NCBI GenBank assembly: GCA_021151535.1
Contig: JAGKXC010000010.1
Span: forward strand, 1-38,003
DNA from: Sphingobacteriia bacterium
Lineage (GTDB): Bacteria > Bacteroidota > Bacteroidia > NS11-12g > UBA955
Direction: 5' to 3'
DNA: 38,003 bases
This document shows positions 7,661-16,825 of the stretch, one piece after another; position 1 is the first letter of the stretch; the number at the start of each line of letters is the position of its first letter. A program made the position numbers and the translations under genes. Under the pieces are notes generated by a model. That model was not told where the DNA came from. It did not search any database and saw nothing but the letters and a program-made list of their open reading frames with translations.

Positions 7661-8899
7661 TTAATCTATCATTTTTCGCACGGATTTGGAAAGTGCGTCT
7701 TTATGAACCATAAAAGAAATGGTTTTATAACGGAAATAAGCCTCACTTACGTAGAATAATCCTTGTAGTGGATTGTTCTCACCCCAGGAATTTTTAACCA
7801 AGAAATAGGTATTTCCGTTGGCATCCGTAGAATATCCTACAATGTGCATCCCGTGGTCGTCTGTGGTAGTTTGTTTGTCAAACGCCAACTGCCTTACCTC
7901 TGGGGTAATTACTTTCTCTTTTACCGGTTCTGTGAATGCATTTCCTTTCTTTTCTGCTCCTGCATCGTTGAATCCTTGGTTGTCTTTGCCAATTTTTTGA
8001 ATGGTTGATTCATCCTCAGGAACCAGTGCCAAAGCATCTCTGAATGAGAATCCTTTTTCGCTCACATCCGCAGCCCAAGCGATGGTAAAACCTTTGTCTA
8101 AAGCTTCTTTTGCCGTTAACGTAAATTCGTCTAATGGCAGGTTGAAAGCCCTGTCCATCGCCCAGTTGTCAGGAACTTCAATGGCAAATGAAGTATAAGC
8201 TGGATGGTGGGTAAAACTGGTTAAAGCAACGTAATCTCCCATGTTTAATCCCAATGATTCTGCAAATGATTTTGGCGTGTAAGATTTTCCTTTGTAAGTG
8301 AAATTTTGTGGGATAGGACCCAAATAAGCATCCAAAATCCCTTCTAGTCCCAAGATCCAATTTTCTGAATATGTGCCCATGTCGCGCTTTACCAATGCAT
8401 CCATGTAGCCTTTCAAAACAGCAATCATTTCACTGTGGTCGTGACGGGTTGCTCCATTTTTCAAACCAGTATAAACCTCTTCCGGTACAATTCCGTATTT
8501 GGCAATTGTGGTGGGAATGTCGTGCCCTTCGCCCCCTTGATCAAAATTGTGATGGCCATTCATACGCAAATACGTTTTTGCTTTTTCAACATAAGCGCAA
8601 CGGGCAACATACATTTGCGATAAGTTGTGTTGGCCTTTGCCCAATCGAATTAGTTCGCTTTCCAACATACTCAAAGTTGAGTAACTCCAGCAAGTAGAGG
8701 TTCTGCATTGGTCTTCAACCGGCATGGCTTGTAATTTTACCTTGGGAGAAAATTTATAAGTACTTCCGGGTTTGTTGGTGGTGTAATCGGGTGCTGGTTT
8801 TTGAGCTGCTTCAGTTGTTTGAGCCATCGCAGTTGCGCTGATTGCTCCAAAAACGGTGAAAGCCCAAATTTTGAATTCGGGGCGATTTTGAAATCTCAT
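7661..8899 (-). CDS. Secreted C1-family cysteine peptidase (bleomycin hydrolase / aminopeptidase C-like)
   Basis: 412 aa. Signal peptide MRF...ATAMAQ (cleavage near residue 26) implies export to the periplasm or beyond. The papain-fold triad is visible: oxyanion Q64 and nucleophile C70 in QCRTSTCWSYS, H352 in DDHGMHIVGYS, and N370 in VKNSWGE. The region between them (NLSQMYVAR, GGEGHDIPTTIAKYGIVPEE) resembles the C1B bleomycin hydrolase group common in Bacteroidota. That group cleaves N-terminal residues from peptides and is usually cytoplasmic in other phyla; here it is exported. A TAAATTCG box lies four bases before the ATG. Confidence 0.88.
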   Translation of the reverse strand: MRFQNRPEFKIWAFTVFGAISATAMAQTTEAAQKPAPDYTTNKPGSTYKFSPKVKLQAMPVEDQCRTSTCWSYSTLSMLESELIRLGKGQHNLSQMYVARCAYVEKAKTYLRMNGHHNFDQGGEGHDIPTTIAKYGIVPEEVYTGLKNGATRHDHSEMIAVLKGYMDALVKRDMGTYSENWILGLEGILDAYLGPIPQNFTYKGKSYTPKSFAESLGLNMGDYVALTSFTHHPAYTSFAIEVPDNWAMDRAFNLPLDEFTLTAKEALDKGFTIAWAADVSEKGFSFRDALALVPEDESTIQKIGKDNQGFNDAGAEKKGNAFTEPVKEKVITPEVRQLAFDKQTTTDDHGMHIVGYSTDANGNTYFLVKNSWGENNPLQGLFYVSEAYFRYKTISFMVHKDALSKSVRKMID

Positions 8900-8903
8900 G
8901 CTC

Positions 8904-8911
8904 CGAATTTA
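8904..8911 (-). promoter_or_regulatory. Candidate -7 box of the C1 peptidase gene (TAAATTCG)
   Basis: One mismatch to TAnnTTTG on the minus strand, ending four bases before the start codon at 8899, the same spacing as at ruvX and mnmE. Confidence 0.35.
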
Positions 8912-8971
8912 GGGAATCGCCCTAAAAACTTCGAATGATTGACAGAAATATGAAGAAAAATCTGCTCAGAT

Positions 8972-9934
8972 TTATTTGAAAGGGCTGCGGATTTGGTAGG
9001 GCTTGGTTTTGTGAATATGCTTGGCATAAATACCCAAAAGCCAACGCAAAATTCTGGATTGGGTATAGAATAAGAAGCTGTTTTCTACCGGTGTGGCCCC
9101 CAATGTACTTTTAATTTCAGTGGATGTTCTGCCCATGCACAAAAATTCTTTTTTGCCTTCGATGCTCCATCCGATTAAATCAATCATCATTCGTTGATAC
9201 AGAGAAAAATCTTGCGATTTGCTTTCATTGATTCCCAAATGCATCGCATAAACGCCCTGAGGTGTTTCAATGGCTGTAATAAAACCAATGAGCTCCTTGT
9301 TGTGATAGTATCCCCAAGCTTTGAATCGGTCTTTCAAAACGCGTTGGAAGTTGAAAAGCATTTCTGATAAATTGGGGCTAATGGCAAGTGTTTTTTGCTT
9401 CAAGGTTTTACCCAATAACTGCGCACAAGCCGGTAGCCATTCAGCGGTGGGAAGATCACTCAAGAATCTGCGTTCTACCGATTCAGAAACGGATAAAACT
9501 TTTTTATTTCTAACGCGATATTTTGAGCTCATATCGTTTAGGTAATCCTGGATGGATTCCCAATGTGGCCTAATTTGTAAGTTCATAAAGGGCTCTCCAG
9601 GTACCATCACTGCTTGGCGATGGGGTTCGTTACCAAGCGTATTCACGATGAGCAAACCGCAATCAAAGTTCGAAAATTGCTCTATGCCATGTTCGGGATT
9701 GATGTAAGGGAAAGAAAGGCCGGGAGTACAGGCATTACCACTGTATCGTACGAATCCAGTAGCGCTCAATCGGCTAATTAACCGCAAAACCCAACGATAT
9801 ACATACTTGCCGGTAGGTTTCGATAATTCCAAATAACTGTAGGGGAACGCGCCATTATCGTGTGATAATTGTCCACCATAGTTTTGCATAGATTGTTGCA
9901 GTGGAATATATTGGTCTTGTGGTAGTGGTTTCAA
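8972..9934 (-). CDS. GNAT/FemAB-like acyltransferase-fold protein, function unknown
   Basis: About 320 aa. The C-terminal half (about residues 195-290) has the flow of a GNAT or FemAB/BioF2-type acyltransferase: GYYHNKELIGFITAIE, then YAMHLGINESKSQDFSLYQRMMIDLI, then CMGRTSTEIKSTLGA. The N-terminal half (PYSYLELSK..., SSKYRVRNKKVL) is also like FemAB-type proteins. No signal peptide. The longest frame starts at a TTG (9934); the first ATG is at 9889 (MQNYGGQL), so the start is uncertain. A TATTTTTG box at 9955-9962 lies upstream of both. Substrate unknown. Confidence 0.6.
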   Translation of the reverse strand: MKPLPQDQYIPLQQSMQNYGGQLSHDNGAFPYSYLELSKPTGKYVYRWVLRLISRLSATGFVRYSGNACTPGLSFPYINPEHGIEQFSNFDCGLLIVNTLGNEPHRQAVMVPGEPFMNLQIRPHWESIQDYLNDMSSKYRVRNKKVLSVSESVERRFLSDLPTAEWLPACAQLLGKTLKQKTLAISPNLSEMLFNFQRVLKDRFKAWGYYHNKELIGFITAIETPQGVYAMHLGINESKSQDFSLYQRMMIDLIGWSIEGKKEFLCMGRTSTEIKSTLGATPVENSFLFYTQSRILRWLLGIYAKHIHKTKPYQIRSPFK

Positions 9935-9954
9935 AGGATTGAAAAATGAGGGTT

Positions 9955-9962
9955 CAAAAATA
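9955..9962 (-). promoter_or_regulatory. -7 promoter box of the GNAT-like gene (TATTTTTG)
   Basis: Exact TAnnTTTG match on the minus strand, 20 nt before the TTG start and 65 nt before the first ATG of the GNAT-like gene, in the 186-nt divergent spacer. Confidence 0.4.
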
Positions 9963-10100
9963 AACCGCAGAAATGATGATTTGTTTTGTTGGAGTGGCTA
10001 ATTCCGGAAATAGGGCCGAAAGAGGTGGTTAATCCGACCAAAGGGCTTTGATTGTCGTTGATTTTTTGATTTAGGCAACAACATTGTGCTGAAATATTTT

Positions 10101-10108
10101 TAGGTTTG
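10101..10108 (+). promoter_or_regulatory. -7 promoter box of the M49-like gene (TAGGTTTG)
   Basis: Exact TAnnTTTG match, 12 nt before the ATG at 10121. The nearest upstream TTG (10084-10086) is only 14 nt away, shorter than the usual 17-23, so the -33 element is uncertain. Confidence 0.45.
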
Positions 10109-10120
10109 TAAATTCTAGGT

Positions 10121-12277
10121 ATGAAAAGTAAAATTGCCATTTTAGGACTCACAACGGGGATGTTGTTATCAGCCAATTCGTTGCAGGCCCAAAAGGCTGC
10201 TGCAGGCAAGGCTTCTAGTAAGCCCAAAACCACAACTGCAGTTAGCAATAAACCCGCTGTTGCAACCAAGGCGGCACCAAAGAGTGCATTAACGCCCAAA
10301 GCAGACGTAGATATTGCCAAGCGTTTGGCAACGTATGAGCGAGTAAAGCTCACCACGGATACAGCGTTTTTGACGGAAGCAGAAAGGAAATGTATCACCA
10401 GTTTGATTGCTGCTGCATCTTATGCGGATCGAATTTTTTGGAGGCAGGTAATTGGTGATAAGGACGAATTTTTGAAATCTATTGCCGATACCAATGCTAG
10501 AAAGTTTGCGGCGATCAATTACGGTCCTTGGGATCGTTTGAAAAATGATCAGCCCTTTTTACAAGGCGGAGGAATTGGTGAAAAGCCATTGGGTGTGAAT
10601 TTATATCCAGCTGGTTTTTCGGTTGGATTATTGGGTGATACGATGATGAGACGTGATGCTTTATCGCCCTACACCATGATTAAGCATTTTGAAGCGCCTA
10701 AGCCACCGCCACCACCAGCGGCTCCAGGTGAAGCTCCGATTGATTTGGGGATGATGGAACAACCGGGTATGATGGCAAAAGGTTCTGATGGTGTGGATTA
10801 TGAGATCAAGAAATACAGCGAATATTATCGCCCGGAAATCATGAAAATGGTGATGCATTTGAATCAAGCGGCACAGGCAATTGAATCGGAAGACAAAGAA
10901 TTTGCTGAGTACTTGCGGATGAGATGCGGCGCATTGATGTCTGACGATTATATCAACAGCGATATTCAGTGGTTGAATTTGAAATCGCACTTGGATATTG
11001 TGATTGGTCCGATTGAGAATTATGAAGATAAATTAACTGGCAGAAAGACTTCTTATGAGTCTTATGTGATGGTTAGGGATATGGAATGGGGCAAGAAGTT
11101 GGAGAAGTATATTGGATATTTGCCTGAACTGCAGGCTGGATTACCTGTATCTGCTGAGTACAAGCCTTCTTTGAATGGCAATGCAAGCAGTTCTCACCAA
11201 GAGCCTATTCAAAAAGAAGGATTTCCACCTATCATGCCTCCAGACAAGCCATTAAGTTCGTTGGCGGTTTTTGATGTGGTATATTATGGTGGTGATTGTA
11301 ATGCAGGTAGCAAAACCATTGCGGTGAATTTGCCAAATGACGAAACATTACAAACCTATTTTGGAACACGCAGATCGCAATTGAAAAACACGATGCGTGC
11401 GAAATTTGAGAAAATTGTGGTTCCCATTTCAAAGGTGGTTATCGATCCAAGTCAACAGAAAAACATTACGTTTGATGCATTTTTTAATAATGTAATGTTC
11501 CATGAAGTAGCACACGGATTGGGTATTAAGGAAGTAGTTGGTAAGCCTGGTACAACGGTGAGAGACGCGTTGGGCACAACCTATTCTGCATTGGAAGAAT
11601 GCAAGGCTGATGTGTTGGGATTGTACATGGTTACGCAATTGTTTGATAAGAAGGAATTGGGCGGCGTTTTGGATGATTACTATGTAACATTTGTTGCAAG
11701 TGTTTTCAGAAGCGTTCGTTTTGGCGCGGCATCGGCGCATGGCAAAGCCAATATGATTACTTTCAATACGTTGGTTGAAAACGGGGCTATCGCAATGAAA
11801 ACGGATGGAAAAGTGAGTTACTACTTAGTGAATGTAGCGAAAATGCGTTCAGTAATCAGTGCATTAGCAGCAGATTTATTAAAGGTTCAGGGCGATGGTA
11901 TTTTGGAAAATGCCAAAAAGATGTTGGAAACCAAATCTGTTATTGGTTCAACTTTACAGGCTGATTTAAACAGAATTGATGCGGCAAATATTCCGGTTGA
12001 TTTGGTTTTTGATCAGGGCATTGAGACTTTGGGATTGAAGAAGTATTTTGAAGATCCTGAGGAGAAGATGAAAGAAAATGCGCGAAAGCGTGCGCAACAA
12101 GGCGGTGGAATGCCTGGCGGACCTGGCGGAATGGGAATGCCTGGTGGTCCTGGCGGACAAGGCGGTCCTGGCGGAATGGGTGGACCTGGCGGTCATGGAA
12201 TGCCCATGCCTCCTCCAGCGGGAAGACCGGGTGGAATGCCTCCTGGCGGTCCTGTGCCTCCAGCACCGAAGAAATAA
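10121..12277 (+). CDS. Exported M49/DPP III-related zinc metallohydrolase with Gly/Pro/Met-rich tail
   Basis: 718 aa. Signal peptide with likely cut after LQA (residue 23), then an Ala/Lys/Thr linker. The zinc site is HEVAH (H461, E462, H465) followed by EECKAD (E492/E493 to D497). This EEcKAD element, together with the later RFGAASAHGKANM segment, is typical of the dipeptidyl-peptidase III group, but the first motif is the shorter HExxH rather than HExxGH, as in the DPP III-like domain of plant NUDT3-type proteins. The last 60 residues are Gly/Pro/Met-rich repeats (GGPGGMG type) ending PAPKK. The Ctp protease gene follows 57 nt downstream. It is probably a periplasmic or lipid-anchored peptidase; substrate unknown. 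Confidence 0.75.
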   Translation: MKSKIAILGLTTGMLLSANSLQAQKAAAGKASSKPKTTTAVSNKPAVATKAAPKSALTPKADVDIAKRLATYERVKLTTDTAFLTEAERKCITSLIAAASYADRIFWRQVIGDKDEFLKSIADTNARKFAAINYGPWDRLKNDQPFLQGGGIGEKPLGVNLYPAGFSVGLLGDTMMRRDALSPYTMIKHFEAPKPPPPPAAPGEAPIDLGMMEQPGMMAKGSDGVDYEIKKYSEYYRPEIMKMVMHLNQAAQAIESEDKEFAEYLRMRCGALMSDDYINSDIQWLNLKSHLDIVIGPIENYEDKLTGRKTSYESYVMVRDMEWGKKLEKYIGYLPELQAGLPVSAEYKPSLNGNASSSHQEPIQKEGFPPIMPPDKPLSSLAVFDVVYYGGDCNAGSKTIAVNLPNDETLQTYFGTRRSQLKNTMRAKFEKIVVPISKVVIDPSQQKNITFDAFFNNVMFHEVAHGLGIKEVVGKPGTTVRDALGTTYSALEECKADVLGLYMVTQLFDKKELGGVLDDYYVTFVASVFRSVRFGAASAHGKANMITFNTLVENGAIAMKTDGKVSYYLVNVAKMRSVISALAADLLKVQGDGILENAKKMLETKSVIGSTLQADLNRIDAANIPVDLVFDQGIETLGLKKYFEDPEEKMKENARKRAQQGGGMPGGPGGMGMPGGPGGQGGPGGMGGPGGHGMPMPPPAGRPGGMPPGGPVPPAPKK
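12101..12274 (+). repeat. Minisatellite-like coding repeat (Gly-Pro-Met tail)
   Basis: Irregular tandem copies of a CCTGGCGGA-type nonamer in the 3' end of the M49-like gene encode PGG and GGM repeats. The tract is much richer in G and C than the rest of the gene. Such tracts change length easily by slippage. Confidence 0.7.
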
Positions 12278-12334
12278 GTTTGAAAGAGTGATTTTCGTTT
12301 TTTAATATATTATACAGTTATTTAATTTTTTGAC

Positions 12335-14503
12335 ATGAGACTAACACGTTGGGTTGTATTATCTACCACTTCTTGTATTTTGGCTTTATTTGTTTTCTGC
12401 AGCAATAAAAAATCTGGCGAAAGTGATGGCTTCTTGGGGCATTTGACCTCCGTACTAACTTTTGCGCATTATCAACCATTGGAAATCAATGACAGTTTGA
12501 GCGTGAAGGTTTATGACAATTTGTTAAATAATTTGGATAGGGATAAGCATTTCTTTACCCAAGAGGATATTAAAAAATTAGAGGCTTACAAGTACAGTAT
12601 TGATGATCAAATCAAAGCTGGAAGATTTGACTTCTTTGATACTACTTGGACCATTTTAAATAAACGTATGGGCCAATTGCAACCTTTCATTGAAAAGGAA
12701 TTGGGATCGCCCTACAAATATGATGGGAATGAATCTTATACAGTTACGGAAGATGTAAATACCTATTTTGTCAATACCGCTGCATTGGAAGCGGATTGGA
12801 AAAAATGGTTGAAGTTTCAATCTTTGGAGCGTTTTGAAAGGAAATTAGATGCTCAAGCGAAAGCCAAAGACAGTGCGGCCGTTGCTAAGCAAAAGCCTGT
12901 AGATACATTGGAATTGGCGGCGAGAAAGGAAACACAAAAGTTTTACACCGATTGGTTCAAGCGATTAAAGAAGATGGATCGCAAGGATCAAATCGCCCTT
13001 TACGGAAATGCAATTGCTGAAGTTTACGATCCACATACGGAGTTTTTCCCACCTGAAGATAAAGATAATTTTGATATCGGGATGCGCGGAAAATTAGAAG
13101 GAATTGGCGCTACTTTAACGGAGAGAGATGGTTACATTAAAGTTGAACGCATTGTGGTTGGTAGTCCGAGTTATAAGCAAGGCGAATTGAAAGCTGGCGA
13201 TTTGATTTTGAAGGTGGCTCAAGGTTCAGGTGAAGCGGTTGATGTGGTGGATATGAAATTGGATGATGCCATTCAGTTGATTCGCGGTAAAAAGGGAACG
13301 GAAGTTAGGTTAACAGTGAAAAAGCCAGATGGTAAAACGGTGGTGATTCCAATTGTTAGGGATGAAGTTGTGATTGAGGAAAGCTACGCTAGAAGTGGTA
13401 TTGTGATGTTGAAAGGCGTAAAATATGGATTGATTCAGTTGCCTAGTTTTTATGCGGATTTCGCAGCAAGAGGTAGAGGGCGTCATGCGAGCGAAGATGT
13501 GAAAAATGAGATTGAAAAATTGAAGGAAGCTGGGGTTCAAGGTATTGTATTGGACTTAAGAAATAATGGTGGCGGTAGTTTGCAAGATGCCATTGATATG
13601 GGCGGTTTGTTTATTCCACAAGGTCCGATTGTTCAAGTAAAAGATGCACGCGGTATTGAGGTTTATTCAGATCAGAACAAAGAGGTGAATTATAGTGGTG
13701 CACTAGTTATTTTGGTGAATACTTATAGCGCAAGTGCATCAGAGATTTTGGCTGCGGCGATGCAAGATTATAAGCGTGCAGTAATTATTGGTACCAAGAG
13801 TACTTTTGGTAAAGGAACCGTGCAAACGTTTATTCCATTGGAAGGCGGCGCTACGGAGGTTTTTCCGAGGGGTTATGGCCAGCTGAAAATCACCATTCAG
13901 AAGTTTTATCGCATTGATGGCGGAACTACGCAGTTGAGAGGCGTAATTCCCGATGTGATTTTACCAGATTTATATGATGGTATCGAGCAGGGTGAAAAGG
14001 AAATGGATTACCATTTGGCTTATGATAAGATTCCTGCGGCGATGTATTTGCCTTATAATCCGTATAAATCTGACCGTTTTCATTTATCGATAAAGGAAGC
14101 CAATGCGCGTGTTGCAAAATCTGAGTATTATGGATTAATTAAAGACCGTGCAAAGCAGTTGGCGGAGCAGAGAAAAGGCTTTACTTATTCATTGAATTTG
14201 GAGCAGTATAAGGCGCAAGAAGAAAAGTTACGCAACTTAGACAAACCTATTAAAGATTATAAATATCGCACCATTTGTGACACCATTATGCCATTGGATA
14301 TTGATATGGCGGCGGTGCGCGGTGATAAGACCAAAGAAGCCATTAAAACGGATTGGTTGAAGCGATACAAGGAAGATGCTGGTTTGGATCAGGCTGTAAG
14401 CATTTTGGAAACTTGGGTAAACCCTGCGGTGGCCGTACCTAGCAAAAAGGGTAAAGCAGCGGGTAAAAAAGCTTCCGAGGATAAGGCTGGTAAAAAGAAA
14501 TAA
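12335..14503 (+). CDS. C-terminal processing peptidase, S41 family (Prc/Tsp type)
   Basis: 722 aa with the layout of E. coli Prc/Tsp: N-terminal export signal (hydrophobic core about 7-22, then CSNKKS), a helical N-domain, a PDZ domain (about 245-330, starting GIGATLTERDGYIKV), the S41 protease core and a long C-terminal domain ending in a Lys-rich tail. By alignment to Prc the catalytic residues are S467 (in SASASE), D478 and K493 (in TFGKGTVQ). Such enzymes degrade or trim envelope proteins from the C-terminus. The Cys after the hydrophobic segment could be lipidated but the lipobox (FVFC) is poor. It ends 4 nt from the convergent ccmB stop. Confidence 0.92.
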   Translation: MRLTRWVVLSTTSCILALFVFCSNKKSGESDGFLGHLTSVLTFAHYQPLEINDSLSVKVYDNLLNNLDRDKHFFTQEDIKKLEAYKYSIDDQIKAGRFDFFDTTWTILNKRMGQLQPFIEKELGSPYKYDGNESYTVTEDVNTYFVNTAALEADWKKWLKFQSLERFERKLDAQAKAKDSAAVAKQKPVDTLELAARKETQKFYTDWFKRLKKMDRKDQIALYGNAIAEVYDPHTEFFPPEDKDNFDIGMRGKLEGIGATLTERDGYIKVERIVVGSPSYKQGELKAGDLILKVAQGSGEAVDVVDMKLDDAIQLIRGKKGTEVRLTVKKPDGKTVVIPIVRDEVVIEESYARSGIVMLKGVKYGLIQLPSFYADFAARGRGRHASEDVKNEIEKLKEAGVQGIVLDLRNNGGGSLQDAIDMGGLFIPQGPIVQVKDARGIEVYSDQNKEVNYSGALVILVNTYSASASEILAAAMQDYKRAVIIGTKSTFGKGTVQTFIPLEGGATEVFPRGYGQLKITIQKFYRIDGGTTQLRGVIPDVILPDLYDGIEQGEKEMDYHLAYDKIPAAMYLPYNPYKSDRFHLSIKEANARVAKSEYYGLIKDRAKQLAEQRKGFTYSLNLEQYKAQEEKLRNLDKPIKDYKYRTICDTIMPLDIDMAAVRGDKTKEAIKTDWLKRYKEDAGLDQAVSILETWVNPAVAVPSKKGKAAGKKASEDKAGKKK

Positions 14504-14507
14504 GGGC

Positions 14508-15182
14508 TTAGTCCTTCCAAAGGGATTGGAAAAGCGTTGTTGCCAAAATTAATACCAAGAAATCTAGCGCGCCGATAAGGGCGATATCTTTCCATACATT
14601 GCTCACCAATACGGGGTCAAGTGTTTTGTTAGAGGCTTTCATGCCTACAAGTATTAATGGTAGAATCACGGGTAAGCTGAGTACGGGAGCTAAAAATCCG
14701 GCTTGGTTGGCTTTGGTAGCGATGGCACCAATGAGGGTAAACACAAAACTGATTCCCGTTACAACAAGAAGCAAGTTTGTTAAGTAGGGCAATCCATGTT
14801 GAATGGGGAATCCCATGAAGAAACCGAAAAGAATTAGGTTTGCGGTGGTTAAGAATACCATGGATAATATGCCATAAATAATTTTAGACCATAGAATTAC
14901 AATGGGTGGCGCCAGTTGGTTGTAATAAATCCAACGTGCACGGTTAATTCCTAAAAAGCTTTTGGAAATCGCTTGCAAAGTGCAGAGAATTAAAATTACC
15001 CAAAAAAGTGAATTCCAGATTTTGGGAGTAATTTGAGGTTGAGACAAAAACGCCAATAAAGCCATCGACATTAATTGTAACACAGCGGCAGAAATTACGG
15101 CAGGTTTCTTTTTGTCGAGCTGCCATTCCGCCTTGATTAACAACCAAGTGAGTTTGAGGTTGGAAACGGATTGGGCCTGCAT
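14508..15182 (-). CDS. ccmB: CcmB, heme exporter membrane subunit
   Basis: 224 aa, the usual CcmB length, with six predicted membrane helices and the characteristic start (LIKAEWQLDKKKPA), FWVILILCTLQAISKSF and the PVLSLPVILPLILVG helix. CcmB is the membrane part of the CcmABCD complex in system I cytochrome c maturation, which releases holo-CcmE carrying heme. Here it stands alone: convergent to the ctp gene and divergent from accC, with no ccmA, ccmC or ccmE in the window. Its partners must be encoded elsewhere. Confidence 0.9.
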   Translation of the reverse strand: MQAQSVSNLKLTWLLIKAEWQLDKKKPAVISAAVLQLMSMALLAFLSQPQITPKIWNSLFWVILILCTLQAISKSFLGINRARWIYYNQLAPPIVILWSKIIYGILSMVFLTTANLILFGFFMGFPIQHGLPYLTNLLLVVTGISFVFTLIGAIATKANQAGFLAPVLSLPVILPLILVGMKASNKTLDPVLVSNVWKDIALIGALDFLVLILATTLFQSLWKD

Positions 15183-15289
15183 GGGAAGCGAATTTTCTCG
15201 GGTTTTTTAAAGGATTTCCTCTGAATAAAGGAATCTGTTTGCGAAGGTATGTAATATTTTGTGTGATGGATACGATATTTGCAAGGATT

Positions 15290-16825
15290 ATGTTCAAGAA
15301 GATTTTGATTGCCAATCGCGGAGAAATTGCCATCAGGGTAATGAGAACCTGCAGAGAAATGGGTATTAAAACGGTTGCGATTTATAGCGAAGCCGATAAG
15401 TATGCATTGCATGTTCGATATGCAGATGAAGCGTATTGTGTAGGGGGTGCTGCGAGTGCTGACAGTTATTTGCGGATGGACAAAATTGTAGACTTGTGTA
15501 AGCAAACGGGTGCTGAAGCAGTGCATCCGGGCTATGGGTTTTTGAGTGAAAATGCGCGTTTTGCCAATTTGTTGAAGGAAAATGGCATTGTGTTGATCGG
15601 TCCTACGGCTGCGGCGATGGAGGTAATGGGCAGCAAGATTGCTTCCAAGCAAGCGGTGAAGGCTTTTGGCGTTCCGTTGGTGCCTGGTATTGACGAAGCC
15701 ATTCAAGATGCTAATGCGGCGATGCAGGTAGCGATTGAGGTAGGTTTTCCCGTATTGGTTAAAGCAAGTGCTGGCGGGGGAGGTAAGGGTATGCGTGTGG
15801 TAGAAACGGAATCGGAGTTTTTATCATCTTTGCAAGCGGCTCAGAATGAGGCGCGTAGTGCATTTGGTGATGATAGTGTTTTTATTGAGAAATATGTTGG
15901 ATCCCCCCGCCATATCGAGTTTCAAATTATGGCAGATAGCCACGGCAATGTTTGTCATCTGTTTGAAAGGGAGTGTTCGATTCAACGCCGTCATCAGAAG
16001 TTAGTAGAAGAGGCGCCTAGTGCGGTTTTATCGCCAGAAATCCGAAATAAGATGGGCGAAGCTGCTGTGAACGTAGCCAAAGCTTGCAATTATACTGGTG
16101 CCGGTACGGTTGAATTTTTATTGGGCGATGCAGGGGCGTTTTATTTCTTGGAAATGAACACCCGTTTGCAGGTTGAACACCCAGTTACAGAGATGATTAC
16201 AGGAATTGATTTGGTGAAGGAACAAATTCGAGTAGCTTATGGGATGCCTTTGAGTTTCAAACAGGAAGATTTGGAAATGAATGGACATGCTATCGAGTTG
16301 CGTATTTGTGCAGAGGATCCCATGAATCAGTTTTTGCCTAACGTAGGAACTGTTGAAACTTATGTTAGACCACAAGGTCCTGGTATTCGTGTAGATGATT
16401 GCATGGAAAGTGGGTTGGAAATTCCTATTTATTACGATAATATGTTGGCCAAATTGGTGGTTTGGGGTGAAAATCGTGCAGTTGCTATGGAGCGCATGCG
16501 CAGGGCAATTAGCGAGTATCGAATTACGGGCATTGAAACCACTTTGATGTTTGGCGATTTTGTGATGCAACATCCCAAGTTTATAGAAGGTGATTTTGAT
16601 ACCCATTTTATTCAGCAATATTTCACGGGTAAGGAATTGGAATCTAATGAATTAAGTGCTGAAGATGCTGAGATATTGGCTACGGCTGCGGTTGCATTTT
16701 TTGAATCCCAAAAAGGAGTTGCACAAACTTCTGGTAGTGTAGGAAATGCCAATAATGGATCTGTTGCTTCCGATGAGTCGCAAAATCCTAGTTTGTGGCA
16801 TTTACAGCGCAGAACGTTTAGATAA
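15290..16825 (+). CDS. accC: Biotin carboxylase (acyl-CoA carboxylase subunit AccC)
   Basis: 511 aa from MFKKILIANRGEIAIR; the frame is open 17 codons upstream, but the family begins here. It carboxylates biotin on a carrier protein using ATP and bicarbonate, feeding acyl-CoA carboxylase. Visible are the Gly-rich ATP-grasp loop (KASAGGGGKGMR), the HIEFQI segment, and the active-site stretch EMNTRLQVEHPVTE. Length exceeds the usual 450 by a 50-60 residue low-complexity C-terminal extension (SGSVGNANNGSVAS) ending in LQRRTFR; no biotin attachment motif (AMKM) is present, so the biotin carrier lies elsewhere. The stop overlaps the next gene's start as TAATG. Confidence 0.93.
   Translation: MFKKILIANRGEIAIRVMRTCREMGIKTVAIYSEADKYALHVRYADEAYCVGGAASADSYLRMDKIVDLCKQTGAEAVHPGYGFLSENARFANLLKENGIVLIGPTAAAMEVMGSKIASKQAVKAFGVPLVPGIDEAIQDANAAMQVAIEVGFPVLVKASAGGGGKGMRVVETESEFLSSLQAAQNEARSAFGDDSVFIEKYVGSPRHIEFQIMADSHGNVCHLFERECSIQRRHQKLVEEAPSAVLSPEIRNKMGEAAVNVAKACNYTGAGTVEFLLGDAGAFYFLEMNTRLQVEHPVTEMITGIDLVKEQIRVAYGMPLSFKQEDLEMNGHAIELRICAEDPMNQFLPNVGTVETYVRPQGPGIRVDDCMESGLEIPIYYDNMLAKLVVWGENRAVAMERMRRAISEYRITGIETTLMFGDFVMQHPKFIEGDFDTHFIQQYFTGKELESNELSAEDAEILATAAVAFFESQKGVAQTSGSVGNANNGSVASDESQNPSLWHLQRRTFR

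Noticed and set aside
9931..10398. 155-codon minus-strand open frame across the start of the M49-like gene
   Set aside because: It is antisense to a gene with a clear signal peptide and promoter box, has no family resemblance, and its end overlaps the GNAT-like gene start.
14487..14520. Bidirectional terminator between ctp and ccmB
   Set aside because: Only a weak AAGG/CCTT pairing is present, without a T-run on either strand.
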